This document shows positions 1 to 12,359 of a stretch of 45,408 nt of DNA, in pieces. The position numbers were made by a program, and so were the translations under genes. Every line of letters begins with the position of its first letter. Position 1 is the first letter of the stretch. The notes under the pieces were generated by a model that searched no databases, was not told where the DNA came from, and was given only the letters and a program-made list of their open reading frames with translations. Source of the DNA: Phaeoceros laevis (taxonomy: Eukaryota > Anthocerotophyta > Anthocerotopsida > Notothyladales); NCBI GenBank assembly GCA_049999765.1, contig JBNGIQ010009267.1:109617-155024 (forward strand). The letters run 5' to 3'.

Positions 1-1000
1 GCACCACAAAGCATGTTACGACGTAACCCCGTGCTCCATCCCGCATGTATGCAACAAACCCACAAAACCTTGCGCTTCGTCCCGCACGTCTGCAACAAAC
101 CCAACTGCGGGTGAGCTCCCGTGAGCTCAAATGTGAGCTATGTGGTACCAACCAGGTTACCATGCCCACATGGTGACACCATGACCTGAGCGTGCCCTGA
201 ACCAGGCCCAAAACACCCTGCCTGAGCTTGCAAGCTAGCTCACGGGTGCTAGGAAAGGAAAGTGCTATGAAGAATAAATGTCGCGAATTCGAAGCATACG
301 AGTGTCACGGAAACCTGAAACCTTGCTCCAAGTGCCGCTTGCACAACACGCACAACACAGTGGCACCACAACTAGCACGATAGTTCCGCTTGCTAGCTTG
401 CTCCGTCCCGCACGTTTGCACCAAACCCAACTGCGGGTGAGCTCCCGGCCATAACACCCTGAGCTCAAACGTGAGCTAGCTGACCAGTACCAATCAAGTT
501 ACCAGGCGCACATGGCACTTGACACCATGACCTCACGCGTGCTCCCAACCTGGCCCAAAGCACCATGCGTGAGCTGTGACATGAAAGTGCTGTGAAAGAC
601 AAGTGCCGTGATAAGGAATGCGGTGAAAACCTGTCTGGAACCTTGCCTCCAAGCAGCGCTTTCACAGCACGCTCCACAAATCGGTACCACAAAGCTACTG
701 CTATGAAAGCTAGCACAAATCTCCCGCTCGCTAGCTTGCGCAAGCCCACCACAGCACGTCCACGAGAGAGAAGGTACCAAGAGGTGGTTGCAGGAAGACT
801 TGGGCGGCAGTAGAGAGAGGTGCTGCGGTGGAAGACATGCACACAGCCAGTACCGGAAGTGCCAACTTCCAGAGAGGGAACTACTGCCACCTTCCAGAGA
901 GGGAACTACCTCATCGCGTGCAAAAACCCTAGCTTGTGGCCACTCCACATAGACAAGGAATCCATATGTGGTGGCCAGCTGCGCCCCCAAATGCCTGCCA
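1..1000. repeat. Diverged tandem repeat, unit about 320 bp
   Basis: Two copies of a unit of roughly 320 bp lie head to tail, the first starting near 88 and the second near 410, with a partial copy before 88. Each begins with a GCACGT(C/T)TGCA-like stretch followed by AACCCAACTGCGGGTGAGCT, then GTGAGCTC-rich sequence, an ACACCATGACCT motif, a TGAAAGTGCTATGAA-like motif and a CTAGCTTGC motif. Copies differ by many substitutions and indels. Open frames on either strand follow the repeat and resemble no protein I know, so I do not call genes here. It could be a satellite or part of a dispersed element. Confidence 0.6.
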
Positions 1001-1562
1001 TTGCATAATTGTACCTAACAACAAAAGCGGCCATCCTATAGCCGAGCGCCAAGGAGGCCTTGGACTGGGTCGCCATAGCCGGGAGCGTTGAGGAGGAAGC
1101 GGCGGCAGTGTTAGTCACGGCAGTAAGAGAATGATCACGGCAGTAAGAGAACATTTGGTAGCAGACTGGTAGGAGTGAGGCCGAGTGAGAAGGAGGCAAG
1201 AGGCAATCAATGAGCCGTACGGTAATTAATGACGAACGGGTGAAGGTGGGCGCAAAAAACCATGTATATTTCGGCCCAAAAAAATGTATATTTGGGTCCA
1301 CCAGTTCACCGGTCCGCCGGTCACACTCCCTACAATGTGGTCCTTCGGGCCACTATCCTCTCGACCCCGGCATGTCGCGAAAATGGTCACCTAAGTGTGC
1401 CACGACCCCCCTGCGGGAAGACCTTAGGCTGCTGGCAATTGTTGTCCACCCAGCCAGAGGCTCGAGAGCTGGTGGGCTTGCTCGCCCGCCCTGCGTCCTT
1501 CGCACTGTGTGCTTGTGACGCTTGATACTTTGCGAGGATTTCAGGATTGACGGAGACCTGAA
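1001..1562. other. Intergenic sequence with short direct repeats
   Basis: No supported gene. A 17-bp perfect direct repeat (TCACGGCAGTAAGAGAA) occurs at 1115-1131 and 1135-1151, a 20-bp period. Near 1262-1292 the motif ATGTATATTT occurs twice within a run rich in A. Nothing else is recognised. Confidence 0.5.
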
Positions 1563-1895
1563 TCAGCTCACTGGAGCTCCGCTTTTTGCTCGACATTGTG
1601 GCGCCAAGGAGGTGTGGAGCAAATGGGGAAACCAAAGAGGGGTTCTAGGTTTGGTGTCGGAGAAACCGGAACTGTCTTTACGACACATTCTACTTCCGGA
1701 ACGGGTTATACATTCGGAACGGCTACACGTGGCAGGCTGACAGCAGTTAGGAATGCGGCTACTGCCGGAACGAGCTGATGAGACAGTCATCAGCTCATTG
1801 GAGTTCTGCTTTTTGGTCGACATCGTGGCGGCAGGGAGGTGTGGAGCGAATCGGGAAATCGGAGAGGCGTTCTTGGTTTGGTATCGGAGAAACCC
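1563..1895. repeat. Direct duplication, period 227 bp
   Basis: About 105 bp at 1563-1669 recur at 1790-1895 with scattered substitutions; both copies start with a TCAGCTCA(C/T)TGGAG motif and end in TCGGAGAAACC. On the minus strand each copy encodes a similar short peptide with a Met-Ser-(Ser/Thr)-Lys-Lys start and a Ser-(Ser/Asn)-Glu-Leu core, so the duplicated piece may have been a 5' exon or the head of an element ORF. The intervening segment holds one copy of the G-box-type repeat that is amplified at 3540-3905. The peptide is not recognised. Confidence 0.6.
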
Positions 1896-2279
1896 TAATC
1901 GTACGGTGTCTGGAGTGCTCATGAGACAGCCTTCCCGCTGCAACCTGGAATCACTTGTTCAATAGACCGGCCTGCTCAATCAAGAAGCAGGTTCGGCAAA
2001 TTTTGTTCTGAAAGCAAACAGAATGCTTGGACATCTTGTTGGTGAAGGAACGCGGGATGTTACCTAGGTCTGAATTTTCTGAATTGGCAGAGTGTTGCAG
2101 ACATCAACTTCTGTGCATACAGATCAGCTCCTAATATCTGGACCCTCGGCACACCGAAGCATTCTGGCTGGAGAATCAAAAGCAAGCTTTACATGTATAT
2201 TTCGGGCTAGCCACCCGAGATGGGCGTCAACAAAGTGTCCTAAGGGACCTGGCAGGAATGTTTGGATGCAAAGTGCTCA

Positions 2280-2830
2280 GAAGCAGTATATTATGCAATT
2301 GAATCTGTACTCGAGAGTGGTCAGCTAGATAAGATGATAGATATCATGTTGCTGATGGACCAAAATCCTTCAGCGGGACTGTGCAGGTCTCTAGCGATTG
2401 CATGCACGAAAAAGTAGTTCCTGCTCAGGCTAAGCTTGTACGAGCATTTAGCAAGACATGGGTTGGAACACGCTAATTATCTTGGCGAGTATGTGGTGAA
2501 CATGCTGGTGAAGTGCATGGCAATTTGGAAGATGTTTTCAAAGTTTTCCCACAGGTTGAAGCATAGAACTCGAGTTTCTTGGACAACTATGATTTTTGGC
2601 TATATACTAAGGTGGGGCAAGGTCAAGAAGCTATCAGAATGTAAAGTCATGCGAGAGGCAGGTGTAGTGCCAAACATGTACATCTTTGTAATCTGTTGTT
2701 GCAATAACTCCATTCTTACTAGTTGTCCAATGGCATCTACAAGCAGAAAGTCTTCTTTCTCCATGAGGGAACCACAAACTTGAAGGGCATTAACAAAGGT
2801 CCGGTTCCAGGTATGAATGAATGAATGATT
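2280..2830 (+). pseudogene. PPR protein relic (PLS type), frameshifted
   Basis: Read across frames, the plus strand spells successive pentatricopeptide helices: an N-terminal stretch with MDQNPSAGLCRSLAIACTKK (near 2350-2416), then ARHGLEHANYLGEYVVNML (near 2455-2510), KCGNLEDVFKVF in a second frame, RVSWTTMIFGYI, and VMREAGVVPNMYIFV (near 2646-2695). The order and spacing are those of plant organellar RNA-binding PPR proteins, but an in-frame stop and several frame changes break it and no start or C-terminal editing domain is visible. It is a decayed fragment, probably of the same subfamily as the minus-strand relic at 4676-5370. Confidence 0.65.
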
Positions 2831-3539
2831 TATTTAACCGATTTGGACCAGTGGTTTGACATTGTGAGGTCGAAGGGAGTTTTTAAAGGGCTTTGCTTTT
2901 AGCACTTATCAGGCATGAAGTTCTAAGCAAGTATCTGGGCTGTTGCTTTAGGATGCCTTGAACTTGTTTGGTGAATTTCAGGGACGGCCTTGTTTTGTGA
3001 TGTACTAGGCTGGAAGAAGTTCTGCGTTCGCTACTATCATCATCAAAGAAAACATCAGACTTCCTCTAGGACGCACACCACTTCTGGCGTGTCTACATGC
3101 TTCACATGACAAGGCTACTTAAAGACTCTGCTATTAATGAAGTTTTGGGTGGAGCCATGCTTGGTTTGTCAATTTAGTGTCAGTTTTAAATATTCTGTAT
3201 TCGTACCTTATCCCGAAATGTACAATAGGCTGGAATGTGTATGCTTGAAGGACCAGACTAGTTATACATGCTATTCTAGCGTTTGGAGAACCAATTTTTT
3301 GAGGACGACTATACCCGAGGGATGAAACTTGGCAGGCTGTGCTTGTAGCAAGTATGTTAAGTTTTTTATTATCTCTACTTGATGACATCGGGTATTTGCC
3401 CGATTGCTGCTATTGACAGTAGTTTCTAAAGGGCTTTGCTTTTAGCACTTGTCACGCATGAGACAATAATCTTATATATTGCCCAAAGCCATGAGGCTTT
3501 GGAATTTTCGGCAAGATTATTGGCATTGCATTCCGGAAT
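2831..3539. repeat. Segment bounded by 41-bp direct repeats
   Basis: A 41-bp sequence at 2878-2918 recurs at 3421-3461 with three mismatches (core AAAGGGCTTTGCTTTTAGCA). The copies bound a segment of about 584 bp with no supported gene. They could be short terminal repeats of a small element or a simple duplication; I see no target-site duplication that decides it. The rest of the interval is AT-rich and otherwise featureless. Confidence 0.5.
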
Positions 3540-3905
3540 CGCACCCGAAAGGGTCAGTCCGGAACTCTGTCTACGACACAGTCTACTTCCGGAACGGGTT
3601 ATTCATCTGGAATGGGTTATACATCCGGAACGGCTACACGTGGCAACCTGGTAGCAGTTAGGAATGCGGCTACTGCCGGAACGGACTACGTTCGGAACAG
3701 CCACACGTGGCAGATCGGTAGCAGTTACGAATGTGGTCGAACTACTTCCGGAACGGGTTACACATCCGGAACGAATTACACATCCGGAACAGCTACACGT
3801 GGCAGCCTGATAGCAGTCAGAAACGCGGCTACTGCCGGAACGGACTACGTTCAGAACAGCCACATGTGGCAGGTCGATAGGAGTTACGAATGCGGCTACT
3901 GCCTA
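3540..3905. repeat. Tandem G-box repeat array (unit about 159 bp)
   Basis: A unit starting GGAACGGCTACACGTGGCA at 3627 recurs at 3786 with about 10 percent change. Inside it a shorter motif, roughly TCCGGAACGGGTTACACA, is itself repeated. The palindromic hexamer CACGTG (plant G-box core) appears at 3637-3642, 3704-3709 and 3796-3801, with a mutated CACATG version near 3862. A single related copy sits at about 1695-1775, with CACGTG at 1727-1732. Apparent reading frames in it (Ser-Gly-Thr-rich) are the translation of a repeat, not a gene. Confidence 0.7.
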
Positions 3906-3929
3906 AACTGGAAGGTCTCCTTGCTGTGG

Positions 3930-4400
3930 CTATCGATGAACAGCTCATACTCTGCGGCTTTCTCCTCCCGAGCTTTCTGTACACAACTTTATCTCGTCTT
4001 TTAAATTTTTTATCTCTTCATGCATAATGAGAGTGTCAGCCTCTCTCTGTTGAACGATTTGCACATGTAAAGTGGTCACATGGGAGATCTCCTCCTGCTT
4101 TTTTATCAGCTCAGACCTTGGCTTCAGACATCCAGTGTGCGACTTTGCGGTTGAAATGTAGGCGCTGAGACAGCAGGATGAGCAACAGTACCAGTAAGGC
4201 TACTGCCAAAGGATGCATTTCCCAGTATATCCCTGGCTGCGTCTGCCTGACCATAGTACTGATGAAGCCACTGGGTGATGTGCTGTATCTCAAAGTCCCG
4301 CTGTTGCACCAGGCACTTGGGATCATTCTGTGTCGACTGCCTCAAGTCAAGGTGGCGAGCTCCTGGGTGAGCAGCGGAAAGTATGCAGAAACCCATCAGT
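3930..4400 (-). pseudogene. Broken coiled-coil/hydrophobic reading frame, unrecognised
   Basis: On the minus strand a frame from about 4396 reads QQRDFEIQHITQWLHQYYGQ and runs to a stop near 4124. A second frame from about 4326 contains a hydrophobic segment rich in Leu, Val and Ile. A third frame, from about 4120 to 3930, has a strongly charged helix-forming stretch (SELIKKQEEISHVT and onward). The pieces look related but lie in different frames with no convincing splice sites, so this reads as a decayed gene or transposon fragment. I do not recognise the family. Confidence 0.3.
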
Positions 4401-4409
4401 GCTCTTAAA

Positions 4410-4675
4410 GCTCAACTAGTAATTCACGTACAAATAAAAACTGTCACTGTCTTGCTTCAATAAATTGCAACACATAAGATGTGGACTGTGAGTGACATGC
4501 CTGCTCTGCCGTGCTTTTTCAGAGTTTGATCCCAAACTGTGCCCTACTGACTGCCCCCGCCCTTGTGAGCGCGTCTGCCCAGTTTCAGCCATAGACTTCA
4601 ACCAGCAAGTACATGCAATGACTTCATTCTAAGTCATTACCTCTGTGGATTGCATTGGATTTTCAGCAGGACAAA
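4410..4675. other. Intergenic, nothing recognised
   Basis: No gene, RNA or clear repeat is supported in this short interval. Confidence 0.5.
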
Positions 4676-4758
4676 TTATGCAGCGAAGTCACAGGTCTTC
4701 GGTTCTGGAGCTAATTTGTCCTGCCTGTAGGCCAGGCATGCTTGTGCTTTGGATGACG

Positions 4759-4810
4759 GTAATCTTGATGCAATTTCAACTCGCAGAAGTTGAAATTGCA
4801 TCAAGATTAC
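4759..4810. repeat. Perfect inverted repeat, 23-bp arms
   Basis: The arm at 4759-4781 (GTAATCTTGATGCAATTTCA and three further bases) is the exact reverse complement of 4788-4810, separated by the 6-nt loop CGCAGA. It lies at the edge of the minus-strand PPR relic and next to a second inverted pair (4814-4840 and 4922-4948). Confidence 0.9.
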
Positions 4811-4813
4811 TCC

Positions 4814-4948
4814 GGGGGGCCTCATTTCGGCCGACCATGTAACTTTTTGGCTCTTTATGAGAATTCTGCGTGGAGGCACCAGTGCTTGCACACGCCTTCA
4901 GAAGGCAAGCAAAAGTTGTAAACATGGTCAGCCGAAATGAGGCCCCCC
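4814..4948. repeat. Inverted repeat, 27-bp arms, 81-bp spacer
   Basis: 4814-4840 (core GGCCTCATTTCGGC) and 4922-4948 are reverse complements with 26 of 27 bases matching. Both copies fall on PPR-derived sequence, so the left arm is an inverted copy of PPR coding sequence. Looser homology continues a few bases into the spacer. Confidence 0.85.
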
Positions 4949-5370
4949 TCCTCCATTTGTCCATACACAACAAGCGCCTCTTGGCCGAGTCCTTGCTGTG
5001 CATACGCAGCAATCAGCGCTGTCCATGTCACCACGTCCTTTGTGTCCATGCTCAAAAACCTGGCGTGCACCTTCTAGCTCACCACATTTTGCATACGTCC
5101 ACCAGGCAGGTGCCCACCAGTATGTTATCCAGCAGTCCTCTAGCGGAGTCCTTGCTCTGCGTGCTTACCATGTGCAGAGATTATGGAAGACCACATGAAG
5201 ACATCTGGTTTCCCTACCCTGTTGAACACATCCATGGCCTCCTGTAGCCTACCTCCACATGCATACATGCGCAAGAGATGGTTTCCCAAAAACGTGTTGG
5301 ATCCGCACCCAAGCTTGACAGTGAGATCATCCTGGGTACGTACTAGACGTGCTCCTGCAATTTGCATTCA

Positions 5371-5737
5371 TGTCTACCAATGCAACCACCACCGCTTATT
5401 CCGTTTTGCAATCCGCATTCCTCATCCTGTCCGGGGAGCCCCTTTCCTAGGGGCAGAGCTGCTACAAGTGAACAAGCCTGCAAAAGTGGATTTCGAACGC
5501 ATCTTCCACTCTTGGAAGATGCATTCGAAATCCACTTTTCGAAACAACACCTACACGCACGTCATTCATCTGCAGCTGAACAGATCTCGAGCAACCGACG
5601 TCAGATGCTGCTACCCCCAAACAAAGTTAATTTGGCGTGTGCAAGATATCTCCTTGCCAGAGAATAAGGCTTTGAACCAAAGGTTTACAACAGGAATGCA
5701 AGGATGTCGTGAAGCTTTCAGAAGCGCACACTTCAGG
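5371..5737. repeat. Interval with a 27-bp fold-back palindrome
   Basis: The arm 5482-5508 (AAAAGTGGATTTCGAA and onward) is the reverse complement of 5513-5539 with a single mismatch, around the 4-nt loop CTCT. No coding potential is supported in the flanks, and the interval runs directly into the assembly gap. Confidence 0.85.
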
Positions 5738-5837
5738 NNNNNNNNNNNNNNNNNNNNNNNNNNNNNNNNNNNNNNNNNNNNNNNNNNNNNNNNNNNNNNN
5801 NNNNNNNNNNNNNNNNNNNNNNNNNNNNNNNNNNNNN
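5738..5837. other. Assembly gap (100 N)
   Basis: Exactly 100 unknown bases, the conventional placeholder for a scaffold join of unknown size. The true distance and even the adjacency of the repeat-rich left part and the gene-rich right part depend on scaffolding. Confidence 0.98.
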
Positions 5838-6350
5838 TCAAGCCCTGCAGAAACGCCTCCCCTCTGCGGCGCGCTCTCTCTCTCTCTTTCCCTTCTCTCC
5901 CCTTCTCTGATTCGCCTCCTTTTACATCGGCCCGCCTTTTAATGTCCGCAAAGAACGTAAAAAATCGGAACTATACTGCCCTCCTAAAAACACAGTGGGA
6001 CCTGTATCTCAGACAGGATTCCACCGTCACACTAGTCTAAATAAATAAATCCACAAGTTGAAATTAACTGTTGAATCAGCCTTGATTCCTGATTCATGAT
6101 ACATGCTAGGTAGGATGGATGAAATTCTAACTCTCCGCTATCAAAACTCGAAATTCAACCACAAAAACATCTCACTCACATCGCCCAAAAAGATTCGTGT
6201 ACCTTCAGCTTGTCAACTGCTCTCCCGCATGGCTCGCCCCCCACTGGTATACAATACATGTTGACAAATGTGATGTATACCGCTTTTTCTTCTCCTTTGC
6301 ACAGAGTCTCGGACTTAAATAATTTACAAGGATCAGCTGGTGTGCTGTGC
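5838..6350. other. Intergenic, CT-rich tract then AT-rich sequence
   Basis: A pyrimidine tract of CTCT and CCTTCTCT type lies at about 5873-5915, followed by AT-rich sequence that includes the 3' flank of the CKX gene. No gene is supported. Confidence 0.5.
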
Positions 6351-8736
<2,386 letters not shown>

Positions 8737-9188
8737 CCGAGATGGGGGCAAGGAGCATTGCCTGGAGGAACACAGCCAGCTCTTCTTAAGAACTATGTGC
8801 CGTGCCGCCTGCCGCCCAGAAACAGTAGGAGGAGGCCAAAAGGAGATCAATACCACCTGCCAGTGGTAATCGGAGGGACCCACGTGTCGCCTCTGAACCA
8901 AGCCTCCCACCACTGACATAACATGGGATTGTCACAGCTCGTGTCAGAAGCTGGCGATTCCCAAATCTTTGCCAGACTGCCAGAATCAAGTCTATTTGAG
9001 TAATTCTAGAAATACAGCACCATAACCAGACGATGGTGAAGTTTTGCAAAACAATGTGTGAACAGGACCAGGTCAGAATGTTTGAGACATATCCTCTTTA
9101 CAATGACACATTCGTAAATGTACAGGCAGTATACAATCTTGGCCAGCAGGATGATGAGATATGTCGACAAGTTCTGCTGCACGCAACA
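8737..9188. promoter_or_regulatory. CKX upstream / HCF173 downstream region
   Basis: About 450 bp between the CKX start and the HCF173 stop, both genes on the minus strand, so it must hold the HCF173 3' end and the CKX promoter and leader. I do not see a clear TATA box or known operator. Confidence 0.4.
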
Positions 9189-12100
9189 TTACGTGTTCTT
9201 CTCAAGCACAGCAAGTGCCGGAGTCAGGTAGTTGTTGGACTTGTCTGGCAGGTGTGCCACCTACAGTTCACACATACATATTCGTTAGCCTCGAAAGCAA
9301 CGGAGTCAAGATATGCTGCAGGACGGCAGAGCATCTTGTCAGATAAAGGATCCGAAGTTTCCTGGACTATATACATAGTCCCACTTTTCAAGCTCACAGG
9401 CTGGCTGCCAAACGCATGTCCCTACCAGTTCATAGAGCCCCTGACCAGACTCCAATGTATATTCGTAGCACACCTGAAAACCAGCACATACAGAGATAAG
9501 GTCACCATGTCCCTGGGCGGCAACGTACCATTGCAATGAGTACTTCAGATACGAGGAATCTACTAAAGCGGTTGGCGTACCCACTTAGATTCATTTCCAT
9601 AAGGGCTCTGACAAAACAGCTCTACCAAGATATTCAGCAACCACATGCAAATGAACTTACAGGTTGATGAGGCTCTAAAGAGATAAGAAGTAGGATCACT
9701 CACATCGAAGCTCTTGTTCCTCGCTGTTGGGTTGTGCAACGCCTTGACGCACACATCAGCCACGTCGGCACAGCTGATGCTCTGCAACTCCAATAAAGCA
9801 AAATAAGTTCCCCAGCACACAAAAAAAGTAGCATCTCTCGTTCAGGCGACGCAGTTAGGTCGTCCAACCTGGCTAATGCGGTCACCTTGGTCAAAAACGA
9901 GGGCCCGTTGTCCACCAGGTTCTTCCTGCAGAGAATCGAAAAGAGCCTTGCCATTGAGATATTGACACGGCATAAGAGCACAAGAACATGTAGTACTTGG
10001 TTGAGATGTGAATCTTACCTGAAGTGGGCCAGGTCTGATGATTGTATAGCCAAGTCCCGAGTTCCTCAATGCTGCCTCCCCAGCCTACCAGCCATAACAT
10101 ATCCGGCTAACTTCAGGGTCTACAACACACGAACAAGCTCCACCAGGACTGACATTCGATGGAGCAAGTGGAGTAGGAGGCAAAACCTGTTTAGCCTTCA
10201 AGACTTGTTCCCGCCTACCGAGGTCTACACCTGCTCCCGAACATGACACTAAAATGAAGTCTGTTTCTTGACCACCCTGCACCGTCCATACTGAACTGTC
10301 AAAGATGCAGCAGGCCCCTCAAAAGCTCATCATAAGGACACCATCTACGATATGGAGGTTGAATTTCAAGAGGATGTACTGGCAGAGCTTTGATGTAGTC
10401 CAGTCCCAGCTTGAAGCTATTCAAGTCCCGAGCGGGTGTTGTGGTGGAGCCATTAACTACTGGGGCTGGTTTGCTAGTTTGAACCCTCTGCATTGTGCGC
10501 ACATACCACAGGTTAATGACCGCAAATTTGGTTTTGACGTGCGAAGCTACCGAATGTAAAGAGACAAGCATAGCTGCCCTTTCCCTGACCTGCTTCCGTG
10601 GTTCAAACCGAATGACAAGCGTGTGCACTAGGAACGGATCAAGAGGTGGGTCATCTACGTTGACTGGTCGAAAAGACGCGAATGCGATCCTTATCTGCAG
10701 ATAAAAGCCCACACAATAAGTCAAGAACGAACGACTTCACAGAGACATGCCAACCTCCTTCAGAGAACCAGGAATAAGATCAGACCCTGCTGTAGCCCAA
10801 CCGTGTCGTGAATCGAGAAAAGTATGACTTGCTGGGTGAGCTACCATCGGCGGCCCCTGCCTCTAGTATAAGAGTGTATGTCTTGCCATCGCCACAGACA
10901 GAAAGCACCAACCCATCATATCTGCCACAAGATGCGTTTCCGTGTTGGTCCAGATTAGTGAGCATTACTCGAGATGAGATTGGTTGCTGGCTGGAAACCG
11001 GACCTGTCAAGAGTGAAACCCGGTGGAAGAACAAGCTTCTTGACGAGTTCCACATATCCTCCGCGGGTGAAGACGTACCCTACACGTCAACCCAGCAAGT
11101 GAGGATAGCTCCGCCTGGAAAGAAGCACATTCTGCCCAAGCCCGGCTGCCAACCTAATCTGTAAGGACTTTCGCCAGACGACAGCTTTAGTGACAGATTA
11201 GCAGACCTGAAAAGACAGCATTTCCGTCGTCCGCAGCCTCCAGCTGAGCATCCATCCCTCCATCGTACTTCACGGCAATCTCATCCGTGAAGTATGTCCC
11301 TTCTCGGAGCTCACATTCTTCGATATCACTTTCTCGACTGAATTTGGCAAGGAGAAGTTTGCTCTTACTGCTACGACCAGACCTGACTTGCGCTAACTTG
11401 TGGTTGTAGTCCTGTGGGGTAGGTTCAACAGGAAGCATCTTGTCAGCTCCAAGCTCCAGTGCAATACCCTACGTTCCACTTCTGGCTGTGTCACTTCTCC
11501 CAGCATTCAAACCCTGTGAAGCGACGGGGGGAGAGATCCCTGGCCACGTTACCTGAAATGCCTTGGAGAGATTCCGGACACCCTGGTTGTCAACACGAAC
11601 CAGATCCGCAGTGAGGGAAGTGCGCGCAGTGGCACAGCAAATGATTTTATTGCAGCCGTAGACTGCTTCCCTCAAGGTGGAGGGATCTCCGAGGTCCCCG
11701 ACAACAACCTGCACGGACCGCGGGAGTTTCTCTAGCGTCTCCGCATCGTCGTTGCGCACCAAAGCCTACCAGACAATTCCACACATCACACTCTAGTCCT
11801 TTGACCTGGCTGGCACACGGTTTCAGTCCAAAATGTACGACGCATTTCTCGGAATCCAAATTCCTGGTGTGCAACCAACCTTCACTTTGTAGCCCCGTAG
11901 CAGCAGCTTCCTCACGAGAATGCGGCCAACCTTGCCGGTGGCGCCGGCTACCAGCACCGTGGTGAGCTCAGCATTGGGAATTGTGAACTCGCACATAGGT
12001 CCTTCGCTGAGCACAGTCTCCATTTCGTAGTCATCCGCGCGAGGAGAGCTGGTGAGCTGCCCCAGCTCTGTGAGCCTCCGCCATACACCATCGAAGATCT

Positions 12101-12359
12101 CCCGCGAGCGCCGACCCAGTCCGATGGGGTTCACATCCTCCAAGCTCAGAGTAACCTTCTGCGTGCCGGTCACGGTTTCCTGCTCTGTGTCCTCCCCACT
12201 CGCAGCACACACGATTTTCCCTCTCCGCACGCAAGAAACGGTCTGCGGACCAGCAGCAATGAGCATCTGCGAGGTGAAGACGGCCGATCCGTTGGCCCCA
12301 ACTCGGTCCAAGGCAATGCAGGTGCGCAGCACGCTGCCGGCCATCGCAGGGATCCGCAA
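9189..12359 (-). CDS. HCF173: HCF173-like psbA translation factor (chloroplast), 13 exons
   Basis: In plants HCF173 binds psbA mRNA in the chloroplast and activates its translation for D1 synthesis in photosystem II. Exons: 11880-12359, 11553-11765, 11207-11411, 11004-11079, 10786-10921, 10590-10694, 10380-10487, 10187-10276, 10019-10084, 9869-9925, 9704-9781, 9426-9473 and 9189-9260. All phases agree and give 577 aa, close to the Arabidopsis protein (about 600). After a transit-peptide-like N-terminus comes a Rossmann fold (GATGKVG, residues 139-145), then LPRSVQVVVGDLGDPSTL, an inserted CIA30-type domain (LLLAKF, GTYF, KYDGGMDA, YDGLVLSVCGDGKTY, FRPVNVDDPPLDPF), and the second Rossmann half (DFILVSCSGAGV, GLGYTIIRPGPL, SCADVADVCVKAL). 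A second Met at 12344 is equally possible as start. Confidence 0.95.

Larger units (their letters stand above)
4676..5370 (-). pseudogene. PPR protein relic (PLS type), frameshifted and rearranged
   Basis: From 5367 down to about 5140 one frame reads GNHLLRMYACGGRLQEAMDV followed by PDVFMWSSIISAHGKH, a good PPR repeat pair. A second frame, about 5070 to 4855, continues with DVVTWTALIAAYAQQGLGQE and ALVVYGQMEEGG; a third holds FACLLKACAS. The helices come in the order expected of a PLS-type organellar RNA-binding protein, but there are at least two frameshifts and stops. The 3' part has been copied in inverted orientation: 4814-4840 is the reverse complement of 4922-4948 with one mismatch. A perfect 23-bp palindrome follows at 4759-4810. 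Confidence 0.7.

Noticed and set aside
465-990. Overlapping minus-strand open frames of 141 and 163 codons
   Set aside because: They lie inside the diverged tandem repeat, overlap each other in two frames and have no recognisable domain or conserved start.
3612-4004. 130-codon plus-strand frame rich in Gly, Thr and Ser repeats
   Set aside because: It is the translation of the tandem G-box repeat and loses its pattern where the repeat ends.
5482-5539. Hairpin considered as a microRNA precursor
   Set aside because: The arms are almost perfectly paired around a 4-nt loop and too short for a plant pre-miRNA; it fits a fold-back duplication better.
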